This document shows positions 19,810 through 29,352 of a stretch of 64,000 bases of DNA, in pieces (position 1 is the stretch's first letter; the number at the start of each line of letters is the position of its first letter). The DNA is from Candidatus Hydrogenedentota bacterium (GTDB lineage: Bacteria; Hydrogenedentota; Hydrogenedentia; Hydrogenedentales; SLHB01): contig JAKPDK010000184.1 in the NCBI GenBank assembly GCA_029552745.1, forward strand, positions 186,001 through 250,000, written 5' to 3'. Below the pieces are notes generated by a model. It did no database searches, had not been told where the DNA came from, and saw nothing but the letters and a program-made list of their open reading frames with translations. The position numbers were made by a program, and so were the translations under genes.

Positions 19810-20771
19810 CGGGGTACCGGTACCTCTTGTAAGATTTGCGCAATGACCTCAGCGATTGTCAATCCCTCGATCTCATACTCCGGACGCAACACCAAACGGT
19901 GTTCCAACACAGGACGCGCCATCTCCTTCACGTCGTCCGGAATGACGAAACTTCTCATGTTGAGTATTGCAGAAGCCCGAGAAGCCAGTAGCAAGGCTTG
20001 TGTGGCTCGCGGTCCCCCGCCCACCAAGATGCCGTTATGCTGCCGTGTTTTACGGACGATGTCTACCACATAAGAAATAATCTGTTCCTGCACGGTCACT
20101 TCACGAAGACATGCCCGAAGATGTGTCAGGAGACCGTCTGTAATGACCTGTTTGACGGCGCCCGAAGCCAACGTTTCCTCAGGAGAATCTGTTCCCAGCA
20201 TGCGGCGCGCTAAGTCTAGTTCCTCCTCTCGGCTGGGACACTCCATGATGATCTTCAGCATGAAACGGTCTTTTTGTGCTTCAGGAAGCGGATAGGTCCC
20301 TTCGTACTCAACCGGGTTTTGAGTGGCAAACACCGTGAAATTCGGAGAGAGAGGATAGGTAGTGCGGTCAATCGTCACGGCGCGCTCCTGCATGGCTTGG
20401 AGCAGGGCGGATTGAGTTTTTGCCGGAGAGCGATTGATTTCATCTGCTAGAAGAAACGTTGTGAAGATGGGACCTTTCACCAACACAAACTCCCCCCGCT
20501 GCAAATTGAAAACGTTTGTGCCTGTGATGTCCGCAGGCATGAGGTCGGGCGTAAACTGAATGCGGGCGAAATCACAGCCGAGCACCCGCGCCAACGTCCT
20601 GACCAGAAGCGTTTTCGCCACACCTGGCACGCCTTCCACCAGCGCGTGATGATTGGTGAAAATCGCTGTCAGTGCTTGATCAATTACATGGGACTGACCA
20701 ATGATGACTTTTCCCACTTCCGCCCTAATCTGCGTCAAGACGTCCTTCAAATAATCGGTATCAAATTGCAC
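19806..20771 (-). CDS. MoxR family AAA+ ATPase
   Basis: 321 residues. Walker A GVPGVAKT, Walker B FLLADEINRS, sensor region FATQNPVEYEGTYPLPEAQKDRFM split across residues 130-155, and the C-terminal lid. MoxR ATPases are thought to remodel or insert metal or cofactor into partner proteins, often VWA proteins such as the DUF58 partner encoded next. Start is GTG with GGAG 11 bases upstream; three bases separate it from the upstream stop. Confidence 0.95.
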   Translation of the reverse strand: MQFDTDYLKDVLTQIRAEVGKVIIGQSHVIDQALTAIFTNHHALVEGVPGVAKTLLVRTLARVLGCDFARIQFTPDLMPADITGTNVFNLQRGEFVLVKGPIFTTFLLADEINRSPAKTQSALLQAMQERAVTIDRTTYPLSPNFTVFATQNPVEYEGTYPLPEAQKDRFMLKIIMECPSREEELDLARRMLGTDSPEETLASGAVKQVITDGLLTHLRACLREVTVQEQIISYVVDIVRKTRQHNGILVGGGPRATQALLLASRASAILNMRSFVIPDDVKEMARPVLEHRLVLRPEYEIEGLTIAEVIAQILQEVPVPR

Positions 20772-20774
20772 GAT

Positions 20775-22190
20775 TTACTTATCTCCTATCCTCTGATTGT
20801 TTGGCGTCAACCGTTGGGTACCCGCATCCACGCCCGACAATCCCCCATAAGGGAGGGTTTTGCCAAGTTCCAGCATGGCGATCCGCTGCACTAACCTATT
20901 GAAATGTTTGACAACGTCCGCCTCCCCTCTGCCCTTTTTGGGAGCAAACGAAACGGTCTGGCGTAATGTCTCGGAAACACCCATCGTGGTTTCCCATTCC
21001 TTCAGACACACCTCCATCAAGTCAGCCGGTGGAACACCCCGACGAACGAGATTTATCAGACAGTCCTGTCCGGTCATATTCTCTACTTCCAAAATCTCGG
21101 TCTGTTCGCTTTCCGAGTATCGGGGAACAAACGGCATCGCGTTTTGCCAGAGCCATAACAAAAAAACAACGGCAAAGCCTACCAAAAGACCGTTCAGACG
21201 GAACCGTTTCACCAACGTCATAATGCCAGGGTTTTCGCGGATTCCTTTCAAATACTCATCAAACACGATGTGTCTTTTGGAATCTACCAACCAGACAAGT
21301 AATCCCGTATATTTTTCGCGCCAAAGCCCCTCGTTGCTAACAAAATAGGTATCTCCCACCATCACGATGCTGCCATCGCCCCAGGATCTTTCCGCGATAA
21401 CGGGTTTGTCATCCCGCCGGTAGAGCGTCCGCCACTCGGGCGACAAATCGGAGAAATATAAACCGCTATACCAAACCAACCGCTCCGGCAAAGCCGAATC
21501 TGCATTATCACAACGAACCGCAGAATCCGGAGAAAATTTTCCATCATTCCCACGAGGCAAACTTGACCAGGCGCAAGTCACTCCCCAACGTTCAGGAAGC
21601 CTCACGGTTTCGACGGTTTCGTCCGATGCCACTTCCTTTGGACGCAAAAGAGGCTCCTCACCCTCGCTATCAGCTCCATGCTCCGTTGAAGCACCGGAGC
21701 CGTTGCTTTCTTCAGACAAGGATGTCCCTTCATTAGCCTCTTCGTGATCGGTTTCGCCGCTTTCATCGGAGGTGTAAGCCTCGCTATCCTCGCTGTCCTC
21801 TTCAACAAAGGATGGCCGAGAAGCATGAGGATAAAAGGCGATGACGACACGTGCCCCCTGCCGGGCAAGATTCTCAAGCGGCTCGATGACCTCCTTCTCC
21901 ACTTCATTTGCGTCGCCGTAGGTTTCAACGCCCAGTAGTAAGAAAGCCAAATCCGTCTTGGCAACCATATCGGAGAAAGGTCGGGTGTTGCGCGAAATTT
22001 CAAGCCCCGGAAGTTCTTTGAGCGCCTCATAAAATACCCGAGTTCCAAGCGGGTCGCTGCGAAACGACGAGTATTCCGGATAAATCTCATCTAAGTTCGT
22101 ATGAACAAAAGGCAAGCGAAACAAAGCGAAGACCGCAACAAAAAGCACCACGGCGCCAATCACCAGAAACAGCCTATTTTGCTTGCTCAT
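20775..22190 (-). CDS. DUF4350 domain membrane protein
   Basis: About 471 residues from the ATG at 22190 (GTG at 22196 is also possible). One N-terminal membrane segment, then the DUF4350 region (PLGTRVFYEALKELPG, FLLLGVETYGDANEV, VVIAFYPHASRP), an acidic Ser/Glu-rich insert around residues 145-190, and a second membrane segment (LLVGFAVVFLLWLWQ) near residue 340. It has the classic sequence of a protein that sits between MoxR and DUF4129 genes in many phyla. Overlaps the DUF4129 gene by 17 bases. Confidence 0.85.
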   Translation of the reverse strand: MSKQNRLFLVIGAVVLFVAVFALFRLPFVHTNLDEIYPEYSSFRSDPLGTRVFYEALKELPGLEISRNTRPFSDMVAKTDLAFLLLGVETYGDANEVEKEVIEPLENLARQGARVVIAFYPHASRPSFVEEDSEDSEAYTSDESGETDHEEANEGTSLSEESNGSGASTEHGADSEGEEPLLRPKEVASDETVETVRLPERWGVTCAWSSLPRGNDGKFSPDSAVRCDNADSALPERLVWYSGLYFSDLSPEWRTLYRRDDKPVIAERSWGDGSIVMVGDTYFVSNEGLWREKYTGLLVWLVDSKRHIVFDEYLKGIRENPGIMTLVKRFRLNGLLVGFAVVFLLWLWQNAMPFVPRYSESEQTEILEVENMTGQDCLINLVRRGVPPADLMEVCLKEWETTMGVSETLRQTVSFAPKKGRGEADVVKHFNRLVQRIAMLELGKTLPYGGLSGVDAGTQRLTPNNQRIGDK

Positions 22191-23997
22191 AGACACCCGC
22201 TTGCTTCACCCAGTCCGCAAATTCAGATAAGACATAAACAGTGGCAGAATCTCTTCCATACCATACACAGTCGAACACATGCACGCATTTTTCAAAGATT
22301 GAGATAACGTTTTTATCATCGCGCGCCTTTCGAACGGCTTCCCGAAGATATTCCCGATTGGTTTTACAAGGCGCTGCGGTAATAAAGCCCCTGCGGGCTA
22401 AATGGGATAGGAAGGCGAGAAAAAGAGCCCGCAACGCAAGCCGATTCTCTCCGCGTTGCATCAGCTCTTGAGCCAATTCGAACCATTTCTCTTCCGGCAG
22501 GTCATCGGGACGAATCTCCTCGCCCTCGAGATCGGGCACGGGCGTTTCGGACACCTGCGGGGTAACAACCGCGCTACGCTTCGTGCGGATCAATGCCCGC
22601 ACTAAAACAAACAGACATATCACAGCCAACAAGACGGCAAGCGCGTAAAATGTCAAACGGGTGACACGTACCCAATTACTGTCCGTCTCTTCAAGACCCG
22701 GAACGGCAGGCAGACGATTGATTAGTCTGCGAATGTATTCGATCACATTGCGAACGGCTTGGTCGATCCACCTAAAAACCTTAAGAATACCCTCCCGAAA
22801 ATCACGAATTAGCCTGAATAAAAGGTTTTCCTGGACGTCGAAGTCCTCGACTCGTTCATGCGGAAACCTCCATACAAACTCCTTTCGGTTCAAAACCTGA
22901 GTTATGGCATGGTCAAGTTCTTGAGGAAGAATCGCCTTTAGATCCTCGGGCGAAGACGTGAAATCTGCCGTAGAGTTGTCTTCAGCTGCAACCGCGGACG
23001 AGAGTAACACGGCAAGAAGCCCCATCGCTAAGAAAACAGCGGCCTTTCCGGCAGATGAAATCCGTCTGAACGCGATACAAACGTCTTCCCCTGTCCGAAT
23101 CGAGTCTCCGTAAAAACAGCGCAACACGTACGCAGCTTTAAGGAAGGGATCCATAATCAAATAGACCAGCCCGCAGACCACCGCCCAAAACACCGAAGAA
23201 AACCAAAAAGACGGCACTTGGGTCAGTATCGTCTCAATTCCTAAGAAAGTTTTGACAAACCACGGTATAGCGATGAGAGTCACAGCAACATTCAGAGACA
23301 GAATAACCCCCACCGGACTGAGAGGTATGCACAGAAGCAAAAGAAGGACTGCCACAAGATCCAAAAGTTCTTGACCGAAATCAAGTAATAAATTGGAGAG
23401 GATAGGTAGAAAACACAGATAGAAAACAGCTGTCGCCACGAGTACCATGGGACTCATCAACCAAACGAGCACAAGGTTCTGCTTTTGCCAGAGAGTTGCA
23501 TGGTGCTTTGCCCTCTGAATCAAGGTGCGCGCATCCATCTTACCATCATCTAGAACCGTAAGGTTTTGATAAAAGGCGTGTGCTTCCCCAAAAGGAAAAA
23601 GTAGCGACAACGCAACAGGTAAAACAACAAAACCTGTCGGTTGGAGGGCTAATTGGTTGCTGACTAACCGCATGATACGCCGCCATGTCCACTCGGAGTT
23701 CCCGTTCCCCGCGACACGTGCCCGTAGTAGTTGGGCGTACGCACTTTGCCAACATTTCATCCAGATAAAAAGCAGCGTCAGCAGACTCGCCCACGCGCCG
23801 CAACGATTCCCTAAGGCTCCCCATCGCCGCATTTCCGACCAAAAATACAACACAGAAACGACAAACGGCATCGCACCTACGTAGTACACAACAAGGTCGC
23901 GCGGGAATCGGCGAATCAAATGAAACGCCTGATCCCCTAAATCGAGACCACTCCTAGCCTGCATACCGAGCTCGCGAGATTTCGACCGGAGAACCAT
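22174..23997 (-). CDS. Multi-pass membrane protein with C-terminal DUF4129
   Basis: 607 residues. The N-terminal half has about six hydrophobic segments. Residues 330-450 are periplasmic or cytoplasmic with a coiled stretch and end in another membrane segment (LTFYALAVLLAVICLFVLV). The C-terminal 90 residues (WFELAQELMQRGENRLALRA, REYLREAV, VWYGRDS) match DUF4129. GAGG lies seven bases before the ATG. DUF4129 proteins go with MoxR, DUF58 and transglutaminase-like genes; no transglutaminase gene is seen here. Confidence 0.87.
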   Translation of the reverse strand: MVLRSKSRELGMQARSGLDLGDQAFHLIRRFPRDLVVYYVGAMPFVVSVLYFWSEMRRWGALGNRCGAWASLLTLLFIWMKCWQSAYAQLLRARVAGNGNSEWTWRRIMRLVSNQLALQPTGFVVLPVALSLLFPFGEAHAFYQNLTVLDDGKMDARTLIQRAKHHATLWQKQNLVLVWLMSPMVLVATAVFYLCFLPILSNLLLDFGQELLDLVAVLLLLLCIPLSPVGVILSLNVAVTLIAIPWFVKTFLGIETILTQVPSFWFSSVFWAVVCGLVYLIMDPFLKAAYVLRCFYGDSIRTGEDVCIAFRRISSAGKAAVFLAMGLLAVLLSSAVAAEDNSTADFTSSPEDLKAILPQELDHAITQVLNRKEFVWRFPHERVEDFDVQENLLFRLIRDFREGILKVFRWIDQAVRNVIEYIRRLINRLPAVPGLEETDSNWVRVTRLTFYALAVLLAVICLFVLVRALIRTKRSAVVTPQVSETPVPDLEGEEIRPDDLPEEKWFELAQELMQRGENRLALRALFLAFLSHLARRGFITAAPCKTNREYLREAVRKARDDKNVISIFEKCVHVFDCVWYGRDSATVYVLSEFADWVKQAGVYEQAK

Positions 23998-24006
23998 GAA
24001 AAAACC

Positions 24007-24372
24007 TCACGGGGATGATTCCGGTAGAGAAGCATCCTCGTCCGAAAAGAACGAATCATTCCCCAAGTTTTGCGCGTGAAAGGGGGTACTAGGTATCGCC
24101 GCAATTCCCAGCCCAAAACTATAGAAAATCAACCAAGTCAATATAAAAGAAGCGACGCACAAGAACGCTTTCCCGATGACGGGAAAAATCTCCCGTGAGG
24201 GTTTTTGACTTCGCGCCTGAAGAGACGCCAAGCACAAAGCGCATATCATCTGGGACTCATGTTCGGTAACGCACTCTCGGCAAAAAAACCTTTGGCAACG
24301 AGGGCAGAGCGCCACTGCCTCACGTGAAGGATGATTGTAGCAACGCTTGAGAATCAGTTGTTCCGTATTCAT
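24007..24372 (-). CDS. B-box-type zinc finger membrane protein (121 aa)
   Basis: Residues 10-50 hold CYNHPSREAVALCPRCQRFFC and a CVTEHE...CALC tail, a B-box-like zinc-binding module; one hydrophobic segment (IGKAFLCVASFILTWLIFYS) follows. The acidic C-terminus (DSFFSDEDASLPESSP) is probably disordered. Bacterial B-box modules in front of membrane segments occur in many rhomboid-like and RDD-like proteins; this one has no catalytic domain. Overlaps the next upstream gene by ATGA. Confidence 0.8.
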   Translation of the reverse strand: MNTEQLILKRCYNHPSREAVALCPRCQRFFCRECVTEHESQMICALCLASLQARSQKPSREIFPVIGKAFLCVASFILTWLIFYSFGLGIAAIPSTPFHAQNLGNDSFFSDEDASLPESSP

Positions 24373-25415
24373 CTCTTTTCGCCAGCGTTTGATTCAACCC
24401 CTGCTCCAAGCGCGGTAACGCGATGCAACAACACGCCGGACATTCCCACCATGCCCAGAACGGCCCAAACAAAGGCTGCAATTCCATAAAAGCCCGTAAA
24501 ACTTTCCTGAAATGACAGAGTTGTCTCATCCGTCATCGGCAAACCCAACGCGAGAAACAAATTGAGATAACCCTCAAAAACCATAACCGTTATGCTGCCT
24601 AAAACAAGGGCAATCCATGTGTATGTTTGTAACCACAACGGCATTGATGTGTTACGCTGTGACGCCAATGCTAGCAACAAGACACTGACCATGATTAGGA
24701 AACACGCACTTGCAAGAACTGAAACCCATTTCCATTCCGGAAACTGGGAACCCATTAAATAAACTCCCGAAAGTACCAGCATCAGGGCAAACGCAGTAGC
24801 ATGGCGTCCACCCTGGTAGAGACGGATCGATCGGGTCGAGGAAGACCGCACGGGAGGTGCTATCCGTTCCCGGAGATAGGCTACGGCTTCGGTCGGGTCC
24901 AACTTTCCCTGGACATTTTCGATGCGCTCTCGGATTTCGCGAAACACACGACGTGCCACCCGCAGGCGTCGGACAGAACCGAGTTCCGTCGACTGCACCG
25001 CCGTATGCACATGGCAGATACAGGTCGGACCTCGTGCGCTATTGATAATCAAAACCGCCAACCACGGCGTGACAAGTGCTAAGGTAAGATAGAGTGTCGG
25101 AGGTTCTAAGGGACTGTAGCCATACGTTCCGATGCCCCATAAAACCAGAAAGGTAAACAAAAGACCCGCCATGCAAACCGCGTTGACACGCCACCTCGTC
25201 AGGGTGGGACTACAGGACAATGCTTGAATATCCTTGTAATACAGCCGCCTGCTGGTCTCTCGGTAGTCCGAGGTACGCATGACAATTAGATGGTCACCAG
25301 CATCCCATAGACTATGACGAACGGGGACTAACAGTCCCATCTGAGAAACCGACCGCGTTAACCGACGGTACTTCTGTGGGGGTTCAGATTGTGTTGACCT
25401 TTCTGTCATTCCCAT
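24369..25415 (-). CDS. Hypothetical multi-pass membrane protein (348 aa)
   Basis: No family recognised. The N-terminal 65 residues are soluble and may form a PH-like or YcxB-like small domain (HLIVMRTSDYRETSRRLYYK). Two hydrophobic segments follow (around 78-98 and 105-125), then a charged linker with CICHVHTAVQ and a helical LRVARRVFREIRERIENVQG, then four more hydrophobic segments. It lies between two zinc-finger membrane proteins in the same operon, which suggests a shared membrane complex, but that is inference from position only. Confidence 0.75.
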   Translation of the reverse strand: MGMTERSTQSEPPQKYRRLTRSVSQMGLLVPVRHSLWDAGDHLIVMRTSDYRETSRRLYYKDIQALSCSPTLTRWRVNAVCMAGLLFTFLVLWGIGTYGYSPLEPPTLYLTLALVTPWLAVLIINSARGPTCICHVHTAVQSTELGSVRRLRVARRVFREIRERIENVQGKLDPTEAVAYLRERIAPPVRSSSTRSIRLYQGGRHATAFALMLVLSGVYLMGSQFPEWKWVSVLASACFLIMVSVLLLALASQRNTSMPLWLQTYTWIALVLGSITVMVFEGYLNLFLALGLPMTDETTLSFQESFTGFYGIAAFVWAVLGMVGMSGVLLHRVTALGAGVESNAGEKR

Positions 25416-25445
25416 AGGATGGCAACATCCCTTCCCTGGAATGAA

Positions 25446-26030
25446 CTAGTAGTAAAAAGAAACATTATCTATTACCGTAACAATCCACATGACTACTAAG
25501 AAAACCGCCAAGAAAGAGAAAACCATCGAGAGATACCAACGCCAACGTCCCCTGGGTACCGCACTCAACGGAGTGCGCCAATGTTTTATAACATAATACA
25601 GTGACGCTGGCACGGTGAAAACTACTAAACAGGGAATAAACAGTGAAACGATAGCCAATACAAGCGCTAACTCATCGTAATGAAAAAACCGGTTTTCTAG
25701 TTCGGGTGTTTTCTTCTGGGAAACCGTTTTATCAAGACACACGGAACAAAAATGGGCTCCCCGAAACTCCAAGTCACACACCGGACAAAGAAAACGGCCA
25801 CAAGTATCGCAAACAACCTCTGCTCGATTGGTCGGATGAAAAAAACACGTACTCTCCTCTGGAAGCGCGGTACTTTCCGGAAGCGGCTCCGGCCTGCCGA
25901 ACAACGCTGGAAACACCCATACGGCGACGGGTCCCCCACATGAAGGACAGGTCTCAATGTCAGACGAGTTCAACATGCCTTCCGGTAAAGGCGCCTTGCA
26001 CTTGCCGCATCTTAAGGTTTCCAAGAACAT
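25446..26030 (-). CDS. Zinc-ribbon plus B-box membrane protein (194 aa)
   Basis: Two zinc modules are visible: CGKCKAPLPEG...CPSCGG (residues 8-33), and the B-box CFFHPTNRAEVVCDTCGRFLC with CDLEF...CSVC. Two or more hydrophobic segments follow (ALVLAIVSLFIPCLVVFTVP and YLSMVFSFLAVFLVVMWIVT), resembling DUF4190-like tails. GGAAG lies six bases before the ATG. Part of the same minus-strand operon, 12 bases after the GYF-RDD gene. Function unknown. Confidence 0.8.
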   Translation of the reverse strand: MFLETLRCGKCKAPLPEGMLNSSDIETCPSCGGPVAVWVFPALFGRPEPLPESTALPEESTCFFHPTNRAEVVCDTCGRFLCPVCDLEFRGAHFCSVCLDKTVSQKKTPELENRFFHYDELALVLAIVSLFIPCLVVFTVPASLYYVIKHWRTPLSAVPRGRWRWYLSMVFSFLAVFLVVMWIVTVIDNVSFYY

Positions 26031-26042
26031 CCCAAGCTTCCG

Positions 26043-26852
26043 TTAGGTGCGAATCACTCGCGTGTCACAAATCTGGTCGTGCCACGTCCGCCTTTCTTCG
26101 TCAAATGCCGCCACCAAATATCCAATGTACAACACCAAAGCACTGATCATTTCCGCAAAATAGCGTCCTAAAGCCCTCCACGCCGACACGCGATTTCCCG
26201 TCGACGTGACGACACGAAGTCCAAACGCCATTTTGCCTAGCGTGGCGCCATACCGCGCCAAGAAAAACACGTTATAAACGATAGGAATAGTAAACGGTAA
26301 AACAAAGAGATAAAAACCGCTCAGCGCTACGTATCCCAGCGTGGGTGAGTCAGCACTGCCATTCAATCCTAAAAGTTCGGTCAACCATAGAAACAGTTGC
26401 GCCACCAACGCGTTGGCAGCACCCACAATAACAACTTGGTCTATCAACTTCGCCGCGGCGCGCTGCCCAAATGTGCCGTACATCGGCGCTCCCGGCAAGG
26501 GCGCACCTTCACGAAGAGCCTGAAGAAAAAGCGGCTTACAGTGAACGCAAACCGTCCGTTTCAGCACAAACACGGTAAAGTTCGGTGGTACCATGTGTCC
26601 ACAGATGGAGCATGTTTCCACCGGGGGAGTTGAAACTTCAGAGCCGATTTCGGGAAGAGGCGATAGCTGAGGCAATGCGGATAGGGAAGCCAGCGACATC
26701 CAGTGTTCCGCTCCAGGACGCCACACCAGAGCACGGTCTGAAATACCCTCGGACGCAAGCGTATCTTGAAGCTCTTCCCAAGATAAGGGACCCTGAGGCG
26801 CCTCCTTTAGATCAAAGACCCACCAGATTTTGGGAGACGTTTCTATACTCAA
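26043..26852 (-). CDS. GYF_2 domain-zinc ribbon-RDD membrane protein
   Basis: 269 residues from a TTG at 26852, chosen because GGGGAGG lies seven bases upstream; another TTG at 26873 has no such site. Domain order: GYF_2-like (IWWVFDLKEAPQGPLSWEEL, residues 8-60), a zinc ribbon CSICGHMVPP...CVHCKP (about 83-112), and a C-terminal RDD domain (FGQRAAAKLIDQVVIVGAAN, YGATLGKMAFGLRVV). This architecture recurs in Planctomycetes- and Acidobacteria-like genomes. Second gene of the putative operon, 64 bases after the NrdD-like gene. Role unknown. Confidence 0.85.
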   Translation of the reverse strand: MSIETSPKIWWVFDLKEAPQGPLSWEELQDTLASEGISDRALVWRPGAEHWMSLASLSALPQLSPLPEIGSEVSTPPVETCSICGHMVPPNFTVFVLKRTVCVHCKPLFLQALREGAPLPGAPMYGTFGQRAAAKLIDQVVIVGAANALVAQLFLWLTELLGLNGSADSPTLGYVALSGFYLFVLPFTIPIVYNVFFLARYGATLGKMAFGLRVVTSTGNRVSAWRALGRYFAEMISALVLYIGYLVAAFDEERRTWHDQICDTRVIRT

Positions 26853-26916
26853 CCGGTTTCCTCCCCGCGTCAATCAGGGAACCTCATGAAATTGGGCAAC
26901 GCCGAATACTTTACCT

Positions 26917-29235
26917 TCAAGGAACTTGGATCCTCAACCTACGGACCGGCGTGTCAGAAAAGACCTTGTACAGGAAGGCAACGAGCGAATCAGGATTCAC
27001 CTCTTCCTCCGGCAAGCGAACCTGTATCGTCTCTGGCAATCGAAAACCCATGTAAATCTCCGACTCCAACCGCACCTTTTCGAATGGAGTGACCTGAGCC
27101 TCTTTTGCCAAGCCGCCGCCGGGAGTATACGAGAGATCATGAGTTACAGGATCGTTCTTTACATAGTGGCGCGCTTCTTTCGGAAATGCTTTGAGGTCGA
27201 GCCGTGCAAAACGACCCGCAAGCGATTCATCCCATGTGCAAACAGGTTCCAAAAATAGGTCCAGTTGCTCGCCCATCTCCGCACAGTACGCTGCAATGTA
27301 CCGTGTGATCCGAACGGCAAGTTCGTGGGCGTGCGGGTGTTCCTGTATCTGATAACCACACAGGACTTGCACACACTCGTTTAACCCAACTAGACCTACG
27401 CGACAGATCGCTTTTTCGGGAAGGAACAAGGGCTTTGCCTCCCACTGTTGGGTTAGAAACTGCAAAGGTCCCTGAGGACCAGCCGACAGAAGACGCTTGA
27501 TGAAAGCCCGTTTGGCATGATAAGCACGCCCGACGATATCCAGCATCCCCTGGATTTCTTCATACAACCTCGATTCCTGCTTAGCCCGGTAAGCTGCACG
27601 CGGTAAATTCAAAGAAACCTCTTCCAAACAGGGCAACTTCACACAGAACTCGTTGTCTTCCGTGAAAAGGTCATCTTCCCGATTAAAAATAATGTCAACA
27701 AAGCGCGAGCTACCCGGTTTGTGTCTTTCCTTTCTACGCAAACCAAGTATTTCATCTACCAATGTGCCCAAGAACTCTCGTCCTTGCGCTGTACGGAAAG
27801 AGGACACCCCTAGACAAAAAACAGGAAACCAATCTGTCGCCGGCGTAAGTGTCCCCTCCCCGTCGCTCAAGACCCGAAATGCCGCAACAGACATCCTTGA
27901 AAGGGTCTCTTCAATCAAGGTGGGTGTCTTATCAAATTCTTCCGCGACCCGTTCCACAAAGAACCGGGAAACGTGACCGGGAATTTCTATCTCCGTCTTG
28001 GGCACACCTTGTTGCGCACTTTCGGAACGTAGTCCGAGGAGGAAACCTCGGAGAAACCGCTCCAGCGCGAGGTCCCCGAAGTCAGCCGCAAAGGGGGCTG
28101 CATAACCAAAGGCATTTTCCCATACGATCCGTTCGGAACAATAGGGTCGCAGGATATCCGCCAAACGCGCCGACTGCGTCAAGAAGGAATCGGCATGGCG
28201 CGGTGGTTTACAAACCCTCCCAAAAGGCAATTCGGATATGCCGTATCGTATTATATGAGCCAATAAAACGCGAAAACTATGAAGACGGTCGATATACCCT
28301 AAGTGATGAATGAAAATATCACCCCGTATATGGGCATCTGACTCATGCTCCGAAAAAACGCACGTGAAGGCAAACTCCTTTTTTACCCTCTCGGCGATTT
28401 TTAGATCGGTGGTTTCGGGATTGGCAGGAACCAACGACTCACCGGAATTGGGCACACAAATGATACGTTCCGCGTCAAAAAGAGGAACCCCCAGTCTCAT
28501 GTGCCGTCTTCGGTAGGTCTCATAGCCTCGCTCTATCAGCTTTGCATCTACGAGTTCCCGAATTAAGGAAGCCGTGAGCGTCTTCAACCCGCAGTTTACA
28601 ATAATTTGTTGAACTTCGGAGGCGATACCCCGTGCCAATTCGGAAGGCATTCCCGTCTCACGGACAAGCGCCGCCACGATCCGCTCCGGGTCCCACACCA
28701 TTAAGGCGTCTTCGCTTGTACGCACCCAAATCGAGTCCAAACCAGCACCTTCGTGAGCATCCGGGCTAGTCGCCCCCGTCTCCCGAAACCTCTCACCGGC
28801 AACGTCGCGGCTCAACTCTCTAGCTCGATTGCGTTTTTCCCGATACTGGCGATATGCAAAAGCAACTGGCGTATGTCCCAGCTCGTTCAAGACCATTTCC
28901 ACAGCGGCGCTCACGTCGTCCACTGTCGGGATAGAGCCACGTGCTGCCTTAGCCAAGTAAATAGCCACACCCGTGGCGACATACTCTGCACGGTAGGGGT
29001 CTCTATCACCGACGGATTCGGCAGCACGCCGGATCGATAACGTGATTTTGGCTTTATCAAAAGGCTCCTCACGCCCGTCCCGCTTACGTATACGGGTCAG
29101 CGCAGGCGCGGGACCCGCAATCGGTTCGGGGAAACGAAGTTGTGCATCATATTTCCCTTCGGGGTCCTGAGGGTTTGTGGACGGGTCGAACAGTTCGCCT
29201 TGGTGTCCGAACATTTTGGAGTCCAACTTCGCCAA
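26917..29235 (-). CDS. NrdD-like protein with two ATP-cones and no glycyl-radical domain
   Basis: 772 residues. Residues about 45-141 form an ATP-cone (IRKRDGREEPFDKAKITLSI), and 168-260 a second, more diverged cone. The rest resembles the class III ribonucleotide reductase core: RGDIFIHHLGYID against SGDLHIHDLGFLG of the true NrdD in this window, LEEVSLNLPRAAY against GVVTINLPRIGY, and VGLVGLNECVQVLCG against IGIVGMNEALLNFMG. It ends at VRRLRIQVP, matching the point just before the zinc finger and radical loop, so both are absent. It is therefore unlikely to be a reductase. Start is TTG; ATG at 29214 is possible. A 64-base gap leads to the next gene. Confidence 0.82.
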   Translation of the reverse strand: MAKLDSKMFGHQGELFDPSTNPQDPEGKYDAQLRFPEPIAGPAPALTRIRKRDGREEPFDKAKITLSIRRAAESVGDRDPYRAEYVATGVAIYLAKAARGSIPTVDDVSAAVEMVLNELGHTPVAFAYRQYREKRNRARELSRDVAGERFRETGATSPDAHEGAGLDSIWVRTSEDALMVWDPERIVAALVRETGMPSELARGIASEVQQIIVNCGLKTLTASLIRELVDAKLIERGYETYRRRHMRLGVPLFDAERIICVPNSGESLVPANPETTDLKIAERVKKEFAFTCVFSEHESDAHIRGDIFIHHLGYIDRLHSFRVLLAHIIRYGISELPFGRVCKPPRHADSFLTQSARLADILRPYCSERIVWENAFGYAAPFAADFGDLALERFLRGFLLGLRSESAQQGVPKTEIEIPGHVSRFFVERVAEEFDKTPTLIEETLSRMSVAAFRVLSDGEGTLTPATDWFPVFCLGVSSFRTAQGREFLGTLVDEILGLRRKERHKPGSSRFVDIIFNREDDLFTEDNEFCVKLPCLEEVSLNLPRAAYRAKQESRLYEEIQGMLDIVGRAYHAKRAFIKRLLSAGPQGPLQFLTQQWEAKPLFLPEKAICRVGLVGLNECVQVLCGYQIQEHPHAHELAVRITRYIAAYCAEMGEQLDLFLEPVCTWDESLAGRFARLDLKAFPKEARHYVKNDPVTHDLSYTPGGGLAKEAQVTPFEKVRLESEIYMGFRLPETIQVRLPEEEVNPDSLVAFLYKVFSDTPVRRLRIQVP

Positions 29236-29352
29236 ACCAATCTCTTTCTAACTTTTTTGACAGTTCACTGGAATTTCCCGTGCAGTCCCGGTAGTCTATC
29301 CAACTCAGATGAAGGAAGACAAGGGAAAACTCCTCGACCAACAGGTAGAACC

